From NCBI GenBank assembly GCA_964017235.1, contig OZ024933.1, positions 9,179,962 through 9,243,961 on the forward strand: DNA of 64,000 nucleotides, in the 5' to 3' direction. The translations under genes and the position numbers were made by a program. Origin of the DNA: Sabellastarte sp. h YS-2021. Its lineage: Eukaryota > Annelida > Polychaeta > Sabellida > Sabellidae. This document shows, piece after piece, positions 1 to 10,405 of this stretch. Position 1 is the stretch's first letter; the number at the start of each line of letters is the position of its first letter. The notes beneath the pieces are model-generated. The model saw nothing but the letters and a program-made list of their open reading frames with translations. It ran no database searches and was not told the DNA's origin.

Positions 1-233
1 AAAAAAACTTTCTTTCTGTGGCACTAATACTTTTCCAGGAGATAGCTTATGCTGCAGCAAAATTTTCTTAGTTCTGTACATTTCCTGTAATATAAGGCCT
101 ATCAAGATAACATTTTTGGCAATAATCATCAGTGGTTTGGGGAAGGTATTTTACATGTAATCTCCAACTGTAATCAAGGATCAATTTTTGTATTGATATA
201 AGTAATGTGTGTGCACTGATTGAAATTCCATCC
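1..233. other. left edge, no recognised feature
   Basis: AT-rich sequence without a long open frame or a recognised repeat. It ends where the first partial copy of the YR-element repeat begins. Confidence 0.5.
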
Positions 234-430
234 AGTTTCCTAGGTCAGATGAAAGGTCAAGTGAAGGTCAGTTCCGTTTTGAGCACCAAGCCATGCTGAT
301 CACAGCTTCCTAGGTCAAATGAAAGGTCAAGTGAAGGTCAGTTCTGGTTTGAGGAATTTATTTACATGTTAGTATAGTTAATGACAAAGTTTTAAAAGAT
401 TTCAATAAAATTGGAAGATTTTAAAAACAC
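234..430. repeat. partial third copy of the YR-element repeat end
   Basis: This stretch matches 1105-1301 at an offset of 871 bp and runs straight into the left long repeat. It holds two tandem blocks about 70 bp apart, each with three AGGTCA words. The arrangement (repeat end, full repeat, coding region, short repeat end, full repeat) is what head-to-tail or circle-derived copies would leave. Confidence 0.8.
242..340 (+). promoter_or_regulatory. AGGTCA half-site arrays (DR6 + DR5, twice), copy 1
   Basis: AGGTCA occurs at 242, 254 and 265 and again at 312, 324 and 335. The spacers are 6 and 5 bases in both blocks, giving DR6 and DR5 arrangements. AGGTCA is the core half-site of nuclear receptors, and DR5 is the classical retinoid-receptor spacing. 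Binding is inference; the motif pattern is directly visible. Confidence 0.55.
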
Positions 431-803
431 CATACAATAAAACACACTATCACAGGAGACATATCACAGGTAAGTACAACTTCTGTGAGTTACCATATAC
501 ATAAAAGGAAGACGCGCTTCATGGTATTATTATGAAGAAACGTTCTTATGAACTCACAGCAGCTCGTGCCACACCATTTCTCAGTCTTTATAAGAAGCCG
601 TTCTTATTGACTCATAACAGCTCGTGTAATAGTATTTAATATTCATTTAGTATCTTGTATGTATGTCATGGGGACAATATCGGCCTCGGGTCGGATCCGA
701 CTTGGTAGCAGTGAGAACAATCCGAGAGGGGGCTACCAGGGTATTGCCTGGCCCTGCCTTGAGCCTACAGTATCTGTGCATTGTTAGTGTCATAATCGAG
801 AGG

Positions 804-850
804 GGGTCATCCAAGGTCAGCTTGGAGCCGCCTAAGGTCAAATCTGACCT
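804..850. promoter_or_regulatory. DR4-like and IR4-like nuclear-receptor half-sites
   Basis: GGGTCA at 804 and AGGTCA at 814 are separated by 4 bases (DR4-like). AGGTCA at 835 faces TGACCT at 845 with a 4-base spacer (inverted repeat). An identical set lies at 4486-4532 in the right repeat. A regulatory role is inferred. Confidence 0.4.
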
Positions 851-1112
851 AGTAGTGTCCACCACAGTTCCTATGTACCAGGGTGGGAGGAGGGGAATAA
901 ATTTCTTCAGATCACTTGTTTACTCTTCAAAATCTTGATTCAAAATGGCCCCAAGTTTCTGGGGCTATGAATTAGAACCCCAATTGAATCTGATTGGTTG
1001 TTATGTAAACAACAGGTAAGGTGTTAATAAAATACCTAAGAATTTAAGGTAGACCATAAACTGACCCAGCAGGCCCCCCCCCTTTCAGAGGCCGTGCTGA
1101 TCACAGTTTCCT

Positions 1113-1211
1113 AGGTCAGATGAAAGGTCAAGTGAAGGTCAGTTCCGTTTTGAGCACCAAGCCATGCTGATCACAGCTTCCTAGGTCAAATGAAAGGTCA
1201 AGTGAAGGTCA
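1113..1211 (+). promoter_or_regulatory. AGGTCA half-site arrays, copy 2
   Basis: Same DR6+DR5 pattern as at 242-340, with half-sites at 1113, 1125, 1136 and 1183, 1195, 1206. It lies just downstream of the recombinase gene on the minus strand. Confidence 0.55.
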
Positions 1212-1310
1212 GTTCTGGTTTGAGGAATTTATTTACATGTTAGTATAGTTAATGACAAAGTTTTAAAAGATTTCAATAAAATTGGAAGATTTTAAAAACA
1301 CCAAGCCCAA

Positions 1311-2264
1311 CTAAAGGTTAAGTGGGATTATGCCCGCAAAAGTTGTGGGTATAATCGAAGGCGCCAAGGAGGCGTTCTGGAGATAGGTCCAAACTGCATC
1401 ACTCCTCCATAAACCATGGGCCATTATGTGTTGGAGCTGAATGTTATTATCATAGGCTAATGTCGCTCCAGAACGCCTAAAGGTATGAAAACTATGGCCC
1501 AAAAGTGGAACACCAATGTGTAATAGGACTTTCCTGAGACCAAGTCTTATTGTTGTATCAATGACGGGATGGTAGGGGGGGTCCTTGTGAACAAACAAAG
1601 GAAAAGCAGGGGGTAGGTGCCTTGAGGCTAGTAGCTGTTGTATGGCCCTGACTGGACATAAGACCTTGTTCTGCAAAGCTGGGATTTGAACAAAATGATG
1701 TGATTTATTGTCCTGAAGGGTTTTTGTCCATTTGATTAATATATGAGCCCCAGGATGATGGAAAAGAACATCCTGTCTAAGGATGTGCCTATTAGGGTCA
1801 AATTTAAACCTGGAGTGAGGGGCCATGTTGGACATCCTGAAAAAGGCGAAGAAAGCTGTTAAGAATATGGCTCTGAATAAGAGCGGGTCGTCCAGGATTT
1901 CACAAGTTCGTGAGATCGCAGCCATAGTTGACAAGTCAAAGACACCCCTGGAGGTAGGTACGAACTGAGAATTGATAGATATGCTTCTCAAGTAGTCACG
2001 AACTAAATGGTTGGTGAAGGGGGGCAGAGGCCAATGAAACCTTGTTGCTGAGTGTTTTAAAGATGATAGGTAATTAAGAATGACTTTATGAGATAATGAA
2101 TTCACATGAAGGAATTCTAGAAAAGCTAATAATGAATGAACAGAGGGAGTTGGAGGAAGAGACATAAATATGGTAAATGACAAATAAGTTCTAAGATGTG
2201 TCTTATGAGCGTTCTTTGTAGAAGGCCTGTATGCATCTTGTGTCCTGTTCAAAGCAGATTTCAC
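1311..2264 (-). CDS. tyrosine recombinase of the YR retrotransposon
   Basis: The 317-residue frame resembles phage-integrase-fold recombinases of Ngaro/DIRS elements, which integrate the element DNA by strand exchange. Visible catalytic features are the first Arg in FFRMSNM (about residue 140), the HTFR motif (HxxR, about 258), a later His/Trp pair and the nucleophile Tyr in WTYLQ (about 293). The listed start is a GTG. The frame stays open a few codons further upstream, to a TGA beside the end of the RT gene, without an ATG. Expression by reinitiation, frameshift or splicing from the RT transcript is therefore likely; a CAG resembling a splice acceptor lies just after the RT stop. The last 32 codons lie inside the direct repeat and so exist twice. 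Confidence 0.85.
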   Translation of the reverse strand: MKSALNRTQDAYRPSTKNAHKTHLRTYLSFTIFMSLPPTPSVHSLLAFLEFLHVNSLSHKVILNYLSSLKHSATRFHWPLPPFTNHLVRDYLRSISINSQFVPTSRGVFDLSTMAAISRTCEILDDPLLFRAIFLTAFFAFFRMSNMAPHSRFKFDPNRHILRQDVLFHHPGAHILIKWTKTLQDNKSHHFVQIPALQNKVLCPVRAIQQLLASRHLPPAFPLFVHKDPPYHPVIDTTIRLGLRKVLLHIGVPLLGHSFHTFRRSGATLAYDNNIQLQHIMAHGLWRSDAVWTYLQNASLAPSIIPTTFAGIIPLNL

Positions 2265-2296
2265 CAGTGGTGCTGATGGTAGGTGAGGATCTGAAA

Positions 2297-4087
2297 TTAC
2301 AAAGGATCAAGGTCAAAGTAGTGTGGAGGTATTGTATCCCATATATAGTTCTTTTCAAGGTCACATAAAGTATCTGAATTCACTGGCTTGTCTGAATATA
2401 ATCTAGAAAGAGTATCTGCTATCTTGTTGCCTGTTCCTGGGATATGAGAAATTATAAGGTCTATGTCATACGTTGCTGTAAGAAACCATATATTCCTAAT
2501 GCAAAGGGCCAGAAAACTGTCTCTGGTTTTACCGGTCTTGACCACCTGAACCACTGCAAGGTTATCACATCTGATGGATATGGAGCCATGTTGCCAGAAG
2601 GTACCCCAAGTTCGTAAAGCTATCACTATGTTGAGCATTTCATAGTGAACAATTGTGAGTTTAAGGTCAGGGCAATTATGTATGGGTGTAGCGTATACTC
2701 GGTCGCGCCATACTGCCCCCATACCTGTTAAACAAGCATCTAGGAAGAGTGATTGGTTATCATCCACCTTTGACTTCTTAATGTAAGAAATACCATTAAA
2801 AGATGGTAAAAAGGCTATAAACCATTGAAGATCTTTATGAAAATCAGGGGTCAACCGTATCTTCCTAAGATGAGCATTAGTACGGAAAAGGTCCAAGATT
2901 CTGTTAATGAAAACCCTAGAAGGTTTGACACATTTCTGTATATATATGAGTTTACCTAATAAGGATTGGAATGCTTGTTTAGTCAGAAAAGTCTTTTTAC
3001 TGACCGCCAGACATTCTGTATGAATGTCCATGACCTTGTCCTGAGCAATACTCATGGTGTTATTGTCCACATCAATATCAATATCCAAACATGTGATACG
3101 TTTCGTGGGAGGGGTTAGCTTGTCCTTGTTTAAAGGCAAACCCAGTTCATGAAGTAGGTCGCACAAGAGTGTGAATTGCTTTCCAGCTTTAGACCTTGAG
3201 GTGACCACAATGTAATCATCAATGTAGCAATGTAACTTAAGTCCCCGCTTAGCCACAATGTGAGCTATGGCGTCGGATAAAAGCTGGAACGATCCAGAAC
3301 CGTGCGTCCATCCGAACGCGATCGCTAGATCAATATAGAATGCGTCACGCCAGTGAATTCCCAGCTTAAGAGCATCAGCCGGATCAACCCTGAGGTTGCG
3401 GAAAGCACGGGCTACATCAACTTTAAATAGTACGACGTCACCTTTGGCATCTATGATGTCTTGTGTTATATTGTCAATATTGGGAAATTTTAATGAGAAC
3501 GTGCTTGAATCGAATTTCTCTTTGTTTACATGGCTGTTAACTGACTGGCCATAAGGGTACGAGAGATTTAATATTACACGCCTCTTGTCTACATCTTTTG
3601 GTCTAGTTAACAAAGGTGAACAATGATAGTGGTCATGTTCTATATTGTTTACCGGGCCTAATAAAGCCCCTAATGCTTTCTCTTTGTCCAGGTATTCTTG
3701 CACCTGGCTAGGATATTGTGTTGCAGAATAATGGTTAATTACTGTTTTATTGGATAATTCATGTGCCTTCTCCAGTGACAGTGGATAACCGAATTTTATG
3801 TACTGGAGGACGCGTTTATCCGCATAATCTTGCAGGTAATGTTCCCACGCTTCTATATTGAGGCCTGATTCGATTGGTATTCTCGCCATCCTGTAATTTG
3901 GAACACCTGTATTTATGATGGTATCTGCAATGTTCAATAGCTTATCAATAGAATCAATTTTGGTGGGTTCCCTGTCTGGGCCCACAAATGAAAAGTCAGT
4001 AGCTTCGAGATTTAAAAATCCAATTTTCTTGTTCTGATAATTGAAATCAGTTGCTGTTCTATCATCCGAAGTTTTAAAAGATTTCAA
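2297..4087 (-). CDS. reverse transcriptase-RNase H of the YR retrotransposon
   Basis: The 596-residue frame has an RT domain with the catalytic YIDDY motif (about residues 287-291). An RNase H domain follows from about residue 449, with acidic residues in LFLDAC, HYEML, RCDN and KIADTLSR. The product would copy element RNA into cDNA. There is no ATG at the 5' end: the listed start is TTG, and an in-frame TAA lies 18 bases upstream of it. The first five or six codons come from the flanking repeat, and the repeat boundary (4069/4070) falls inside the gene. The 5' end therefore looks created or truncated by the rearrangement. The recombinase gene follows 32 bases downstream in another frame. Confidence 0.87.
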   Translation of the reverse strand: MKSFKTSDDRTATDFNYQNKKIGFLNLEATDFSFVGPDREPTKIDSIDKLLNIADTIINTGVPNYRMARIPIESGLNIEAWEHYLQDYADKRVLQYIKFGYPLSLEKAHELSNKTVINHYSATQYPSQVQEYLDKEKALGALLGPVNNIEHDHYHCSPLLTRPKDVDKRRVILNLSYPYGQSVNSHVNKEKFDSSTFSLKFPNIDNITQDIIDAKGDVVLFKVDVARAFRNLRVDPADALKLGIHWRDAFYIDLAIAFGWTHGSGSFQLLSDAIAHIVAKRGLKLHCYIDDYIVVTSRSKAGKQFTLLCDLLHELGLPLNKDKLTPPTKRITCLDIDIDVDNNTMSIAQDKVMDIHTECLAVSKKTFLTKQAFQSLLGKLIYIQKCVKPSRVFINRILDLFRTNAHLRKIRLTPDFHKDLQWFIAFLPSFNGISYIKKSKVDDNQSLFLDACLTGMGAVWRDRVYATPIHNCPDLKLTIVHYEMLNIVIALRTWGTFWQHGSISIRCDNLAVVQVVKTGKTRDSFLALCIRNIWFLTATYDIDLIISHIPGTGNKIADTLSRLYSDKPVNSDTLCDLEKNYIWDTIPPHYFDLDPL

Positions 4088-4794
4088 TAAAATTGGAAGA
4101 TTTTAAAAACACCATACAATAAAACACACTATCACAGGAGACATATCACAGGTAAGTACAACTTGTGTGAGTTACCATATACATAAAAGGAAGACGCGCT
4201 TCATGGTATTATTATGAAGAAACGTTCTTATGAACTCACAGCAGCTCGTGCCACACCATTTCTCAGTCTTTATAAGAAGCCGTTCTTATTGACTCATAAC
4301 AGCTCGTGTAATAGTATTTAATATTCATTTAGTATCTTGTATGTATGTCATGGGGACAATATCGGCCTCGGGTCGGATCCGACTTGGTAGCAGTGAGAAC
4401 AATCCGAGAGGGGGCTACCAGGGTATTGCCTGGCCCTGCCTTGAGCCTACAGTATCTGTGCATTGTTAGTGTCATAATCGAGAGGGGGTCATCCAAGGTC
4501 AGCTTGGAGCCGCCTAAGGTCAAATCTGACCTAGTAGTGTCCACCACAGTTCCTATGTACCAGGGTGGGAGGAGGGGAATAAATTTCTTCAGATCACTTG
4601 TTTACTCTTCAAAATCTTGATTCAAAATGGCCCCAAGTTTCTGGGGCTATGAATTAGAACCCCAATTGAATCTGATTGGTTGTTATGTAAACAACAGGTA
4701 AGGTGTTAATAAAATACCTAAGAATTTAAGGTAGACCATAAACTGACCCAGCAGGCCCCCCCCCTTTCAGAGGCCGTGCTGATCACAGTTTCCT

Positions 4795-4893
4795 AGGTCA
4801 GATGAAAGGTCAAGTGAAGGTCAGTTCCGTTTTGAGCACCAAGCCATGCTGATCACAGCTTCCTAGGTCAAATGAAAGGTCAAGTGAAGGTCA
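4795..4893 (+). promoter_or_regulatory. AGGTCA half-site arrays, copy 3
   Basis: Exact counterpart of 1113-1211 in the right direct repeat. On the minus strand it lies upstream of the RT gene, the position expected for a promoter or enhancer of the element. Confidence 0.55.
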
Positions 4894-4992
4894 GTTCTGG
4901 TTTGAGGAATTTATTTACATGTTAGTATAGTTAATGACAAAGTTTTAAAAGATTTCAATAAAATTGGAAGATTTTAAAAACACCAAGCCCAA

Positions 4993-5092
4993 CTAAAGGT
5001 TAAGTGGGATTATGCCCGCAAAAGTTGTGGGTATAATCGAAGGCGCCAAGGAGGCGTTCTGGAGATAGGTCCAAACTGCATCACTCCTCCAT
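4993..5092 (-). pseudogene. C-terminal fragment of tyrosine recombinase
   Basis: Identical to 1311-1410, so it encodes the last 32 residues with the catalytic tyrosine but none of the rest of the domain. The open frame runs on to 5217 into unrelated sequence. This is the duplicated end expected where a direct repeat overlaps a gene, not an independent gene. Confidence 0.8.
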
Positions 5093-5166
5093 GGGTAAAG
5101 AAGTGATTTAGCTGTTAAACCATGACTTTTTAGAAAATGTTGACATAAAATAAAACTTGTCATGGG

Positions 5167-5970
5167 CCCAGTAAACATTTTTAGGTTTTGCAAACGTTGA
5201 AAGGAAACGTTTGGCAAAGGTTAAAAAGTGATGGGTACGAAAACCATTTATAATGGAATGTTTTTAAAACGTTTTATGAAAACCATTTATTAAACGTTTA
5301 ACAATAAATGTTAGAAAAACATTATAAATAAACATAATAATGTCTGAATAATAATAGGGTGAGAGGTCAAATTCAGTGTCTTTGTATAGTGGCTCACTAT
5401 TGAAAACATTATTTTCATGTCTAAAATTGTAAGTTAATGGCTTAGAAATTGTGCCCCCATTGAAATCATACTTTTAGGGATTGCATGTGGGGCAATTTTT
5501 GACAAAGTCCTCTAAAATCCCCTATTATTGCTCACCGCCATCTTTGTTTGGACATGTTTGGAGGGGAAGGTTTAAAATTATAGGTTTAAAAACGTTTTTT
5601 ATAGATGTGTTTTAAAAACATTTGAGAAGCAATGTTTTTTAAACATTGTATGTGTACTGTTTATCAAACATTTCATGATGAATGTTTGATAACCATTTTC
5701 AGCAAAACCTTAATTTCTTAATAGCTGTTTTATAAATGTTTTAAAAATGTTTCCAGTCAAACCTAGCTTTTTGAGTTATTATATAAATGTTTAAGAAACG
5801 TTTTCAGTAAAAACGTTTTTATTAAGAATGTTTATAAAACATTTTTTAAACATTACAGCAAAAACGTTTGCTTAGAAACATTTAGAAAACCATAGATAGG
5901 GTTTACTTAGATTTTAAAAACGTTTTGTAAACATTTAAACCATTTAAAAACATTTCTAATGTTTACTGGG
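5167..5970. mobile_element. TIR-flanked nonautonomous element rich in AAACGTTT-like words
   Basis: The left end CCCAGTAAACATT and the right end AATGTTTACTGGG are inverted copies. Between them the sequence is packed with variants of AAACGTTT and AAACATTT, many self-complementary, so the whole unit could fold extensively. There is no coding capacity. The superfamily is not clear and the target duplication is ambiguous (GGG on each side at most). Confidence 0.6.
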
Positions 5971-7964
5971 GGGAGGCTATAGTTTGTTCTAAAACATTTC
6001 TGTTTATACTTAAATTTTTGAGAACGGCAGGGTTGGAAAGAGGTTTGAAGGAGGTGGGGAAACTACCATCTTTAAATGAGTAGTACCAGGACTTAGTATA
6101 TCAACACACTCCTTAACCAAAGAAGTAGGTGTGTGTTCAAGTTGACATGATTAAGCTCAGGAAGTAATGATATGTTTAGTACATCATGGCCCACTGAGAA
6201 ATTGGTTTTCGAGCAGTTTTGTAGACCCTTTATGTGTCTTTAAAGTGAAACAGACATGGGGATTTGGGTATATCTTGGATATTGATTCAACATTGGAAAT
6301 ATGTTTAATATATTTGGTTCTCATGCATTAATAATTTTATACTTGAGTTCTCTTCAATCATTACTCTACTCTTGTTCTCTTTTTTGTTTTGTTCCATTTT
6401 TCCTGGAATTAATTTAACTGTCATTATTTTAAAAAACTGCCAAGTATTAAATTGAAAAGAGTAGTTTGTCTTAAATCTGTATTGCAAATAAATAAACCAG
6501 TAGTAATGTATTCTTTAACAGCCGTATTGTTCCATGAACATTGCCATGCAATGTCTTATTAGGATTATAGAAAAAAAATGGGTACCTGGCTACAGTCTCA
6601 GCAACTGTAGGGATTTCATCATTTTTAAAATAAGGTGTTCAGTAACAGATATTTTTCATGTATGAAAAGGTAAAGACTTCCGTTTTGAGTTCTTACCCTA
6701 TATTAGCCACTTTTTCCAGGATTTTAACATTTAGTCAAAAATTATACATGAAAATATTTTTGAAGCTCTATCTGCAAAATGACAGCTTCTTATGTCAATG
6801 TTCATGTTAATTGAGCACAAAAATACTTTTGTCATACAATTGATGGTTTATGGTTGTGTCCTACTGGCCCTTTGAGGGATCATATTTCAAAATGTATCAA
6901 TTTTATACATTTTTACTTTTTAATCACCTAGAGATGTTTCCGTTAGTAGGCTATTATTGGTTGCCTGAATTTTTGTCCGAAATTTTCCATTAATTTAGGT
7001 TAGACTTTGATCTGTGTGCATTGACAGTTTATATTTTAAATTCAAAAATTAAATTCAAATTAATACACATTACCCTATAATATTATCTTGCAATTGTGGG
7101 AGTCTTCAGTTGCCTAGTTGGTGAGCATCTAATCACAGACTGTCACCTCTGTGTGCCTTATACTCCCACAAGTGACAATGCTGAAAACATGTCTTGACCC
7201 TGGCTGTTGAATGGAATTAATTTAATTAACTTAAAATGTAAAAAAACAATGATATAGTTATTTTAGGCACCAAAGAACAACAAGGCTCAGGTAACGTATC
7301 ACAATGTAATGGAAATATAAATAAATTCCTTACCAATTGCACATATTATAACTTTCTATTCCCTTGATTTGTCCAAAACATGCTTACAGTTTGCTGTTGA
7401 TCGTCCAAACATGTTGATGGTTTCTTGACAGATTTTTTTTTCTGTAATGCTCTATTTGAAAAACCTTGTGTGGAATTGATATTCCTTGTCAAATAGGCTG
7501 TTCTTTGAATGGAAGTTTGTGAATCCTCTATTAACATGCACATATCTGAATTGAAGCTCTTCATTCAAAATCATTCATGGGGTGCCAAAGTACCCAACAT
7601 AGTTGATTGTGTCAAGAATTATATTCCTGTTGCATTTTTTTTCCTCCCGACCACACAATCAAGGTGGTCAGGAAAAGTTGTTGGGGTTATATTACTTCTG
7701 TCTTCCCTAATTAATATCATCAGGGCAATTCTATCAGTCATTTCCACCTATTGAAAATATATAACATGATTAAAATCCTTTGCTTGGTAAACATATGACA
7801 GATCCTATCCCCCTAAAATGGCCTTGCAACTTATTTTCATGGCTTAAGGAATTTAATTATCATGGTCATATGAGCCTTGAATGTTAGGGGTTTAGTTGCA
7901 GCGTATGTGGAATAAGCTCACTTGTAGCTCAACCCACGTGATGTCAGGCTTGTGAGCTGAAACA
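5971..7964. other. noncoding stretch
   Basis: AT-rich sequence with only short chance frames on both strands. I see no recognised exon, repeat or RNA gene. Confidence 0.5.
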
Positions 7965-8187
7965 GGGCCATAGTAGTGCAGTGGTAATTCACTTGCCTTC
8001 CTTCTCTGACGTCTGCAGGTCAAACTCTGGAGCTTATGTGGGAAAGTCAGTATTTGCTTACTGATGGTCGAGAGTTTATGGTACAGAATCTTGACCTACT
8101 ATATGTACTGGTTTCCTGCACAAATAAAACTACTCAGTGAGATGTATACAGTGTTGAAAGGGACATTAAAATCCAAATAAATACAAG
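7965..8187 (+). mobile_element. tRNA-derived SINE, diverged
   Basis: The 5' end resembles a tRNA promoter (GTAGTGCAGTGGTAATTC as A box, GCAGGTCAAACTC as a decayed B box). It is followed by the body seen in other copies here (ATGTACTGGTTTCCT, ACAGTGTTGAAAG) and the tail GACATTAAAATCCAAATAAA. Being diverged, it is an old copy. Confidence 0.75.
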
Positions 8188-9351
8188 TTGACAAAAAAGT
8201 TTTTGTTGAGCTACCCTTTATTACAAAGATAGCGTATACATTACTAATGATCAAAATGTGCATTACAATTTAATCATAATCAGTGATCACAGTACGGCTT
8301 GCTAGTTGAAAATTCAAGGGATGCTTCAAATGCTGAATAATGTATATGCTTCATTGCTTGTACACTTGCTAAAGATGACCACGATTTACAATCACGGGAA
8401 ATATTTGTTGGTCATATGACATTTCTCCAGTCATCAAAAGTCTGTCACAAACGTAGATATATGACTGATTCGTTAGGTCACTGCTTGTATCTACTCAACC
8501 AAAGCTTAGTATTTTGTCTATATATGATGATGCATTTGTTTAGGTCTCAGAATTTCATTCAAAACAAAATTCCAAAGCCTGAGAGAGCTATATTTTGCTA
8601 TCAATCTGTATTTAACTGAATAAGAAGCATATATTTGATGCAGCATTATCTTGTTCAGCTTTACCATCTGATTGCATGTGTTGGAGTTCAAATACCTTAA
8701 GACTTATTGGATTCGCCTTTCAGATGTACGTTGCCTGTACACAAAATTTTAGCCCATTTTCCTTTATCAGTAGTTACACTATGTTGTTTGTATATTCAAT
8801 AAATACTGGTAGTTCCTATGAATAATTTTGTACAAATTTCTTTCTCCATTAAGATATAAAAAAATTGTAAATGACAACTGTTCAAAAATTTAAATTATTT
8901 TTAATAAAGTTACCTTACCATTTATATACACAGTAAATGTAGAGATTATGTGCTGATAATTTTAAATAAAATCAGTATGTCAGTTGGCAAAATAGTAGTT
9001 TTCAGAATGATCTTTCTTTCACTGTGAAAAAGACATGACCGTGAGAAAGGGTAATTTATCAATGTACTTTGTCAACTCAGCATATCCACCAATCAATACT
9101 GCTTTTTCCATGTATTCTTCTTCCCCAAATACAGTAAGTGTAAAACTTAGTCAAGTTAACTAATAACACAGAATCTAAAACATGCTGAGACAGTGAGATT
9201 TTATTAGAATGGTAGAATTTCCCAAATGTGAACATTATAATTACTTTGTGCTTCATCAGTCTGTTAAGGTAACAGAGGTTCATTTTTTACGAGTTAATAA
9301 GCATGAGTCAGAGTCAAAAGTAAAAACGAATAACTAGAGTAAGAAATGTCA
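8188..9351. other. noncoding stretch
   Basis: No supported feature. The 67- and 68-codon frames at 8416 and 9077 lack protein signatures or splice context. Confidence 0.5.
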
Positions 9352-9658
9352 AAATTCACCACAGTATAAAAAATTACTGCAGCATATAAAATTCCAAACT
9401 ATAAAAAATCGCCGCAGTATATATGTTCAGTGCAATATATGAATTAGCTGCAATGTGTGAAATTCATCACAGTATGCGAAATACACCATGGTATTTGAAA
9501 TTTACCACAGTATGTGAGATTCCTTACAGTATGTGAAATGCACCACAGTATGTGAAATGCAAAACAGTATGTGGAATGCACTACAGTATGTTAATTTCGT
9601 GTAGTATGTGAAATTCAACACAGTATGTGAAATTCATTAGAGTATGTGAAATTCACCA
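9352..9658. repeat. tandem array of a ~20-bp unit
   Basis: About fifteen diverged copies of a unit close to ACAGTATGTGAAATTCACC. The right-hand copies are the most regular and the left ones decayed. A lone related word occurs at about 11283-11305. Confidence 0.85.
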
Positions 9659-10405
9659 GCAAGATTAAGCCACCTTTTAATTTTGTGACTTGAATAATTC
9701 ATAACATATTTACAATTTTTTGACCACATTACTACTCCAGTCCCCTCTGATGAAAAATTGGCACAAATTTTGATTATTTTGCCTTAATTTTTAAAGTGTG
9801 CCTCTAGTGGCCACTTTCTCATACTCTTGAATGTTTCCCATTTCTTGCTGTAAACCATTAGAAACTCTAGATGTCTCATGGTTAGTTCACTGGGTTTGTA
9901 TTGATCAAGAAAACAATTCAGTTCTATTGTCCCTGCAGAGATGAATGCCTAAAACTATTGGATAACTTTGTTTTATGACATTCGACCTGTTCCATTGGAG
10001 ACATAGATCACAAAGCCCACACAGGGATTTTAACTTGCCCTGATAACTAAGATTGTTCCTTTTTACTTGGGTCAAATTTTTTATCTGTTTATTGCAAGGG
10101 GGCGGAACATAGCGTGCCATTTCAACTTACTGTGAGAAATTACTTCATTGGAAAGGGTGTGTTATCGTTATTTTGTTGTGAACCATTGTTTTAAGGACTG
10201 TTTCAAAATAAAAGATAGTTGATTGCTGATGCATGGCTGCCCATTTCAGTATTTTATATACCAGAATTTACTGGCCAAATGTGGGGAATAGATGAAAAGA
10301 TATATAAAAGGAAGAACTATATATAATTCATTTGTTTTTGTAAGTAATATATAAGCTGATTGTTGATGCCATTCACTGGTATGGAAATACTGGGGGTTTG
10401 GGAAT
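9659..10405. other. noncoding stretch
   Basis: Nothing recognised. A 71-codon minus-strand frame at 9905 has no features that support a gene. Confidence 0.5.

Larger units (their letters stand above)
387..1410. repeat. 1024-bp direct repeat, left copy
   Basis: Aligns without gaps to 4069-5092 (offset 3682), with one mismatch noticed. It contains the noncoding repeat unit and, at 1311-1410, the last 32 codons of the tyrosine recombinase, including the catalytic-tyrosine region. Small internal duplications are visible, such as the two related blocks around 533-565 and 591-625 sharing CGTTCTTAT and CAGCTCGTG words. The 91-codon plus-strand and 72-codon minus-strand frames here show no protein features and I treat them as chance. 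Confidence 0.9.
234..5092 (-). mobile_element. Ngaro/DIRS-like tyrosine-recombinase retrotransposon
   Basis: On the minus strand the order is RT-RNase H, then tyrosine recombinase, with no DDE integrase, protease or DAM-type methylase. That order fits Ngaro/PAT-like YR retrotransposons. The coding part (1411-4068) is flanked by two 1024-bp direct repeats (387-1410 and 4069-5092), and a third partial repeat copy (234-430) lies at the left end. The nested repeat layout resembles the split direct repeats of this class, which are thought to integrate through a circular intermediate. I saw one base difference between the long repeats (483 versus 4165), so insertion or rearrangement is recent. No gag frame was found, so this copy may be a deleted variant. 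YR elements make no target-site duplication, and none is obvious. Confidence 0.85.
4069..5092. repeat. 1024-bp direct repeat, right copy
   Basis: Counterpart of 387-1410. On the minus strand it is the 5' flank of the coding region, so it probably carries the promoter. Homology ends abruptly after the CTCCTCCAT at 5084-5092, beyond which the two copies differ completely. Confidence 0.9.

Noticed and set aside
647..938. Overlapping frames of 72 (minus) and 91 (plus) codons, repeated exactly at 4329-4620
   Set aside because: They are duplicated because the long direct repeat is duplicated. They have no domain wording and overlap on opposite strands, so they are treated as chance frames, not a missing gag.
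7509..7754. 81-codon frame with a hydrophobic C-terminus as a possible gene A membrane exon
   Set aside because: No acceptor or donor in phase, and a convincing TM exon already exists at 12213-12305.
9352..9658. Short regular repeats considered as a CRISPR array
   Set aside because: Contiguous diverged tandem units without spacers, in a eukaryotic genome.
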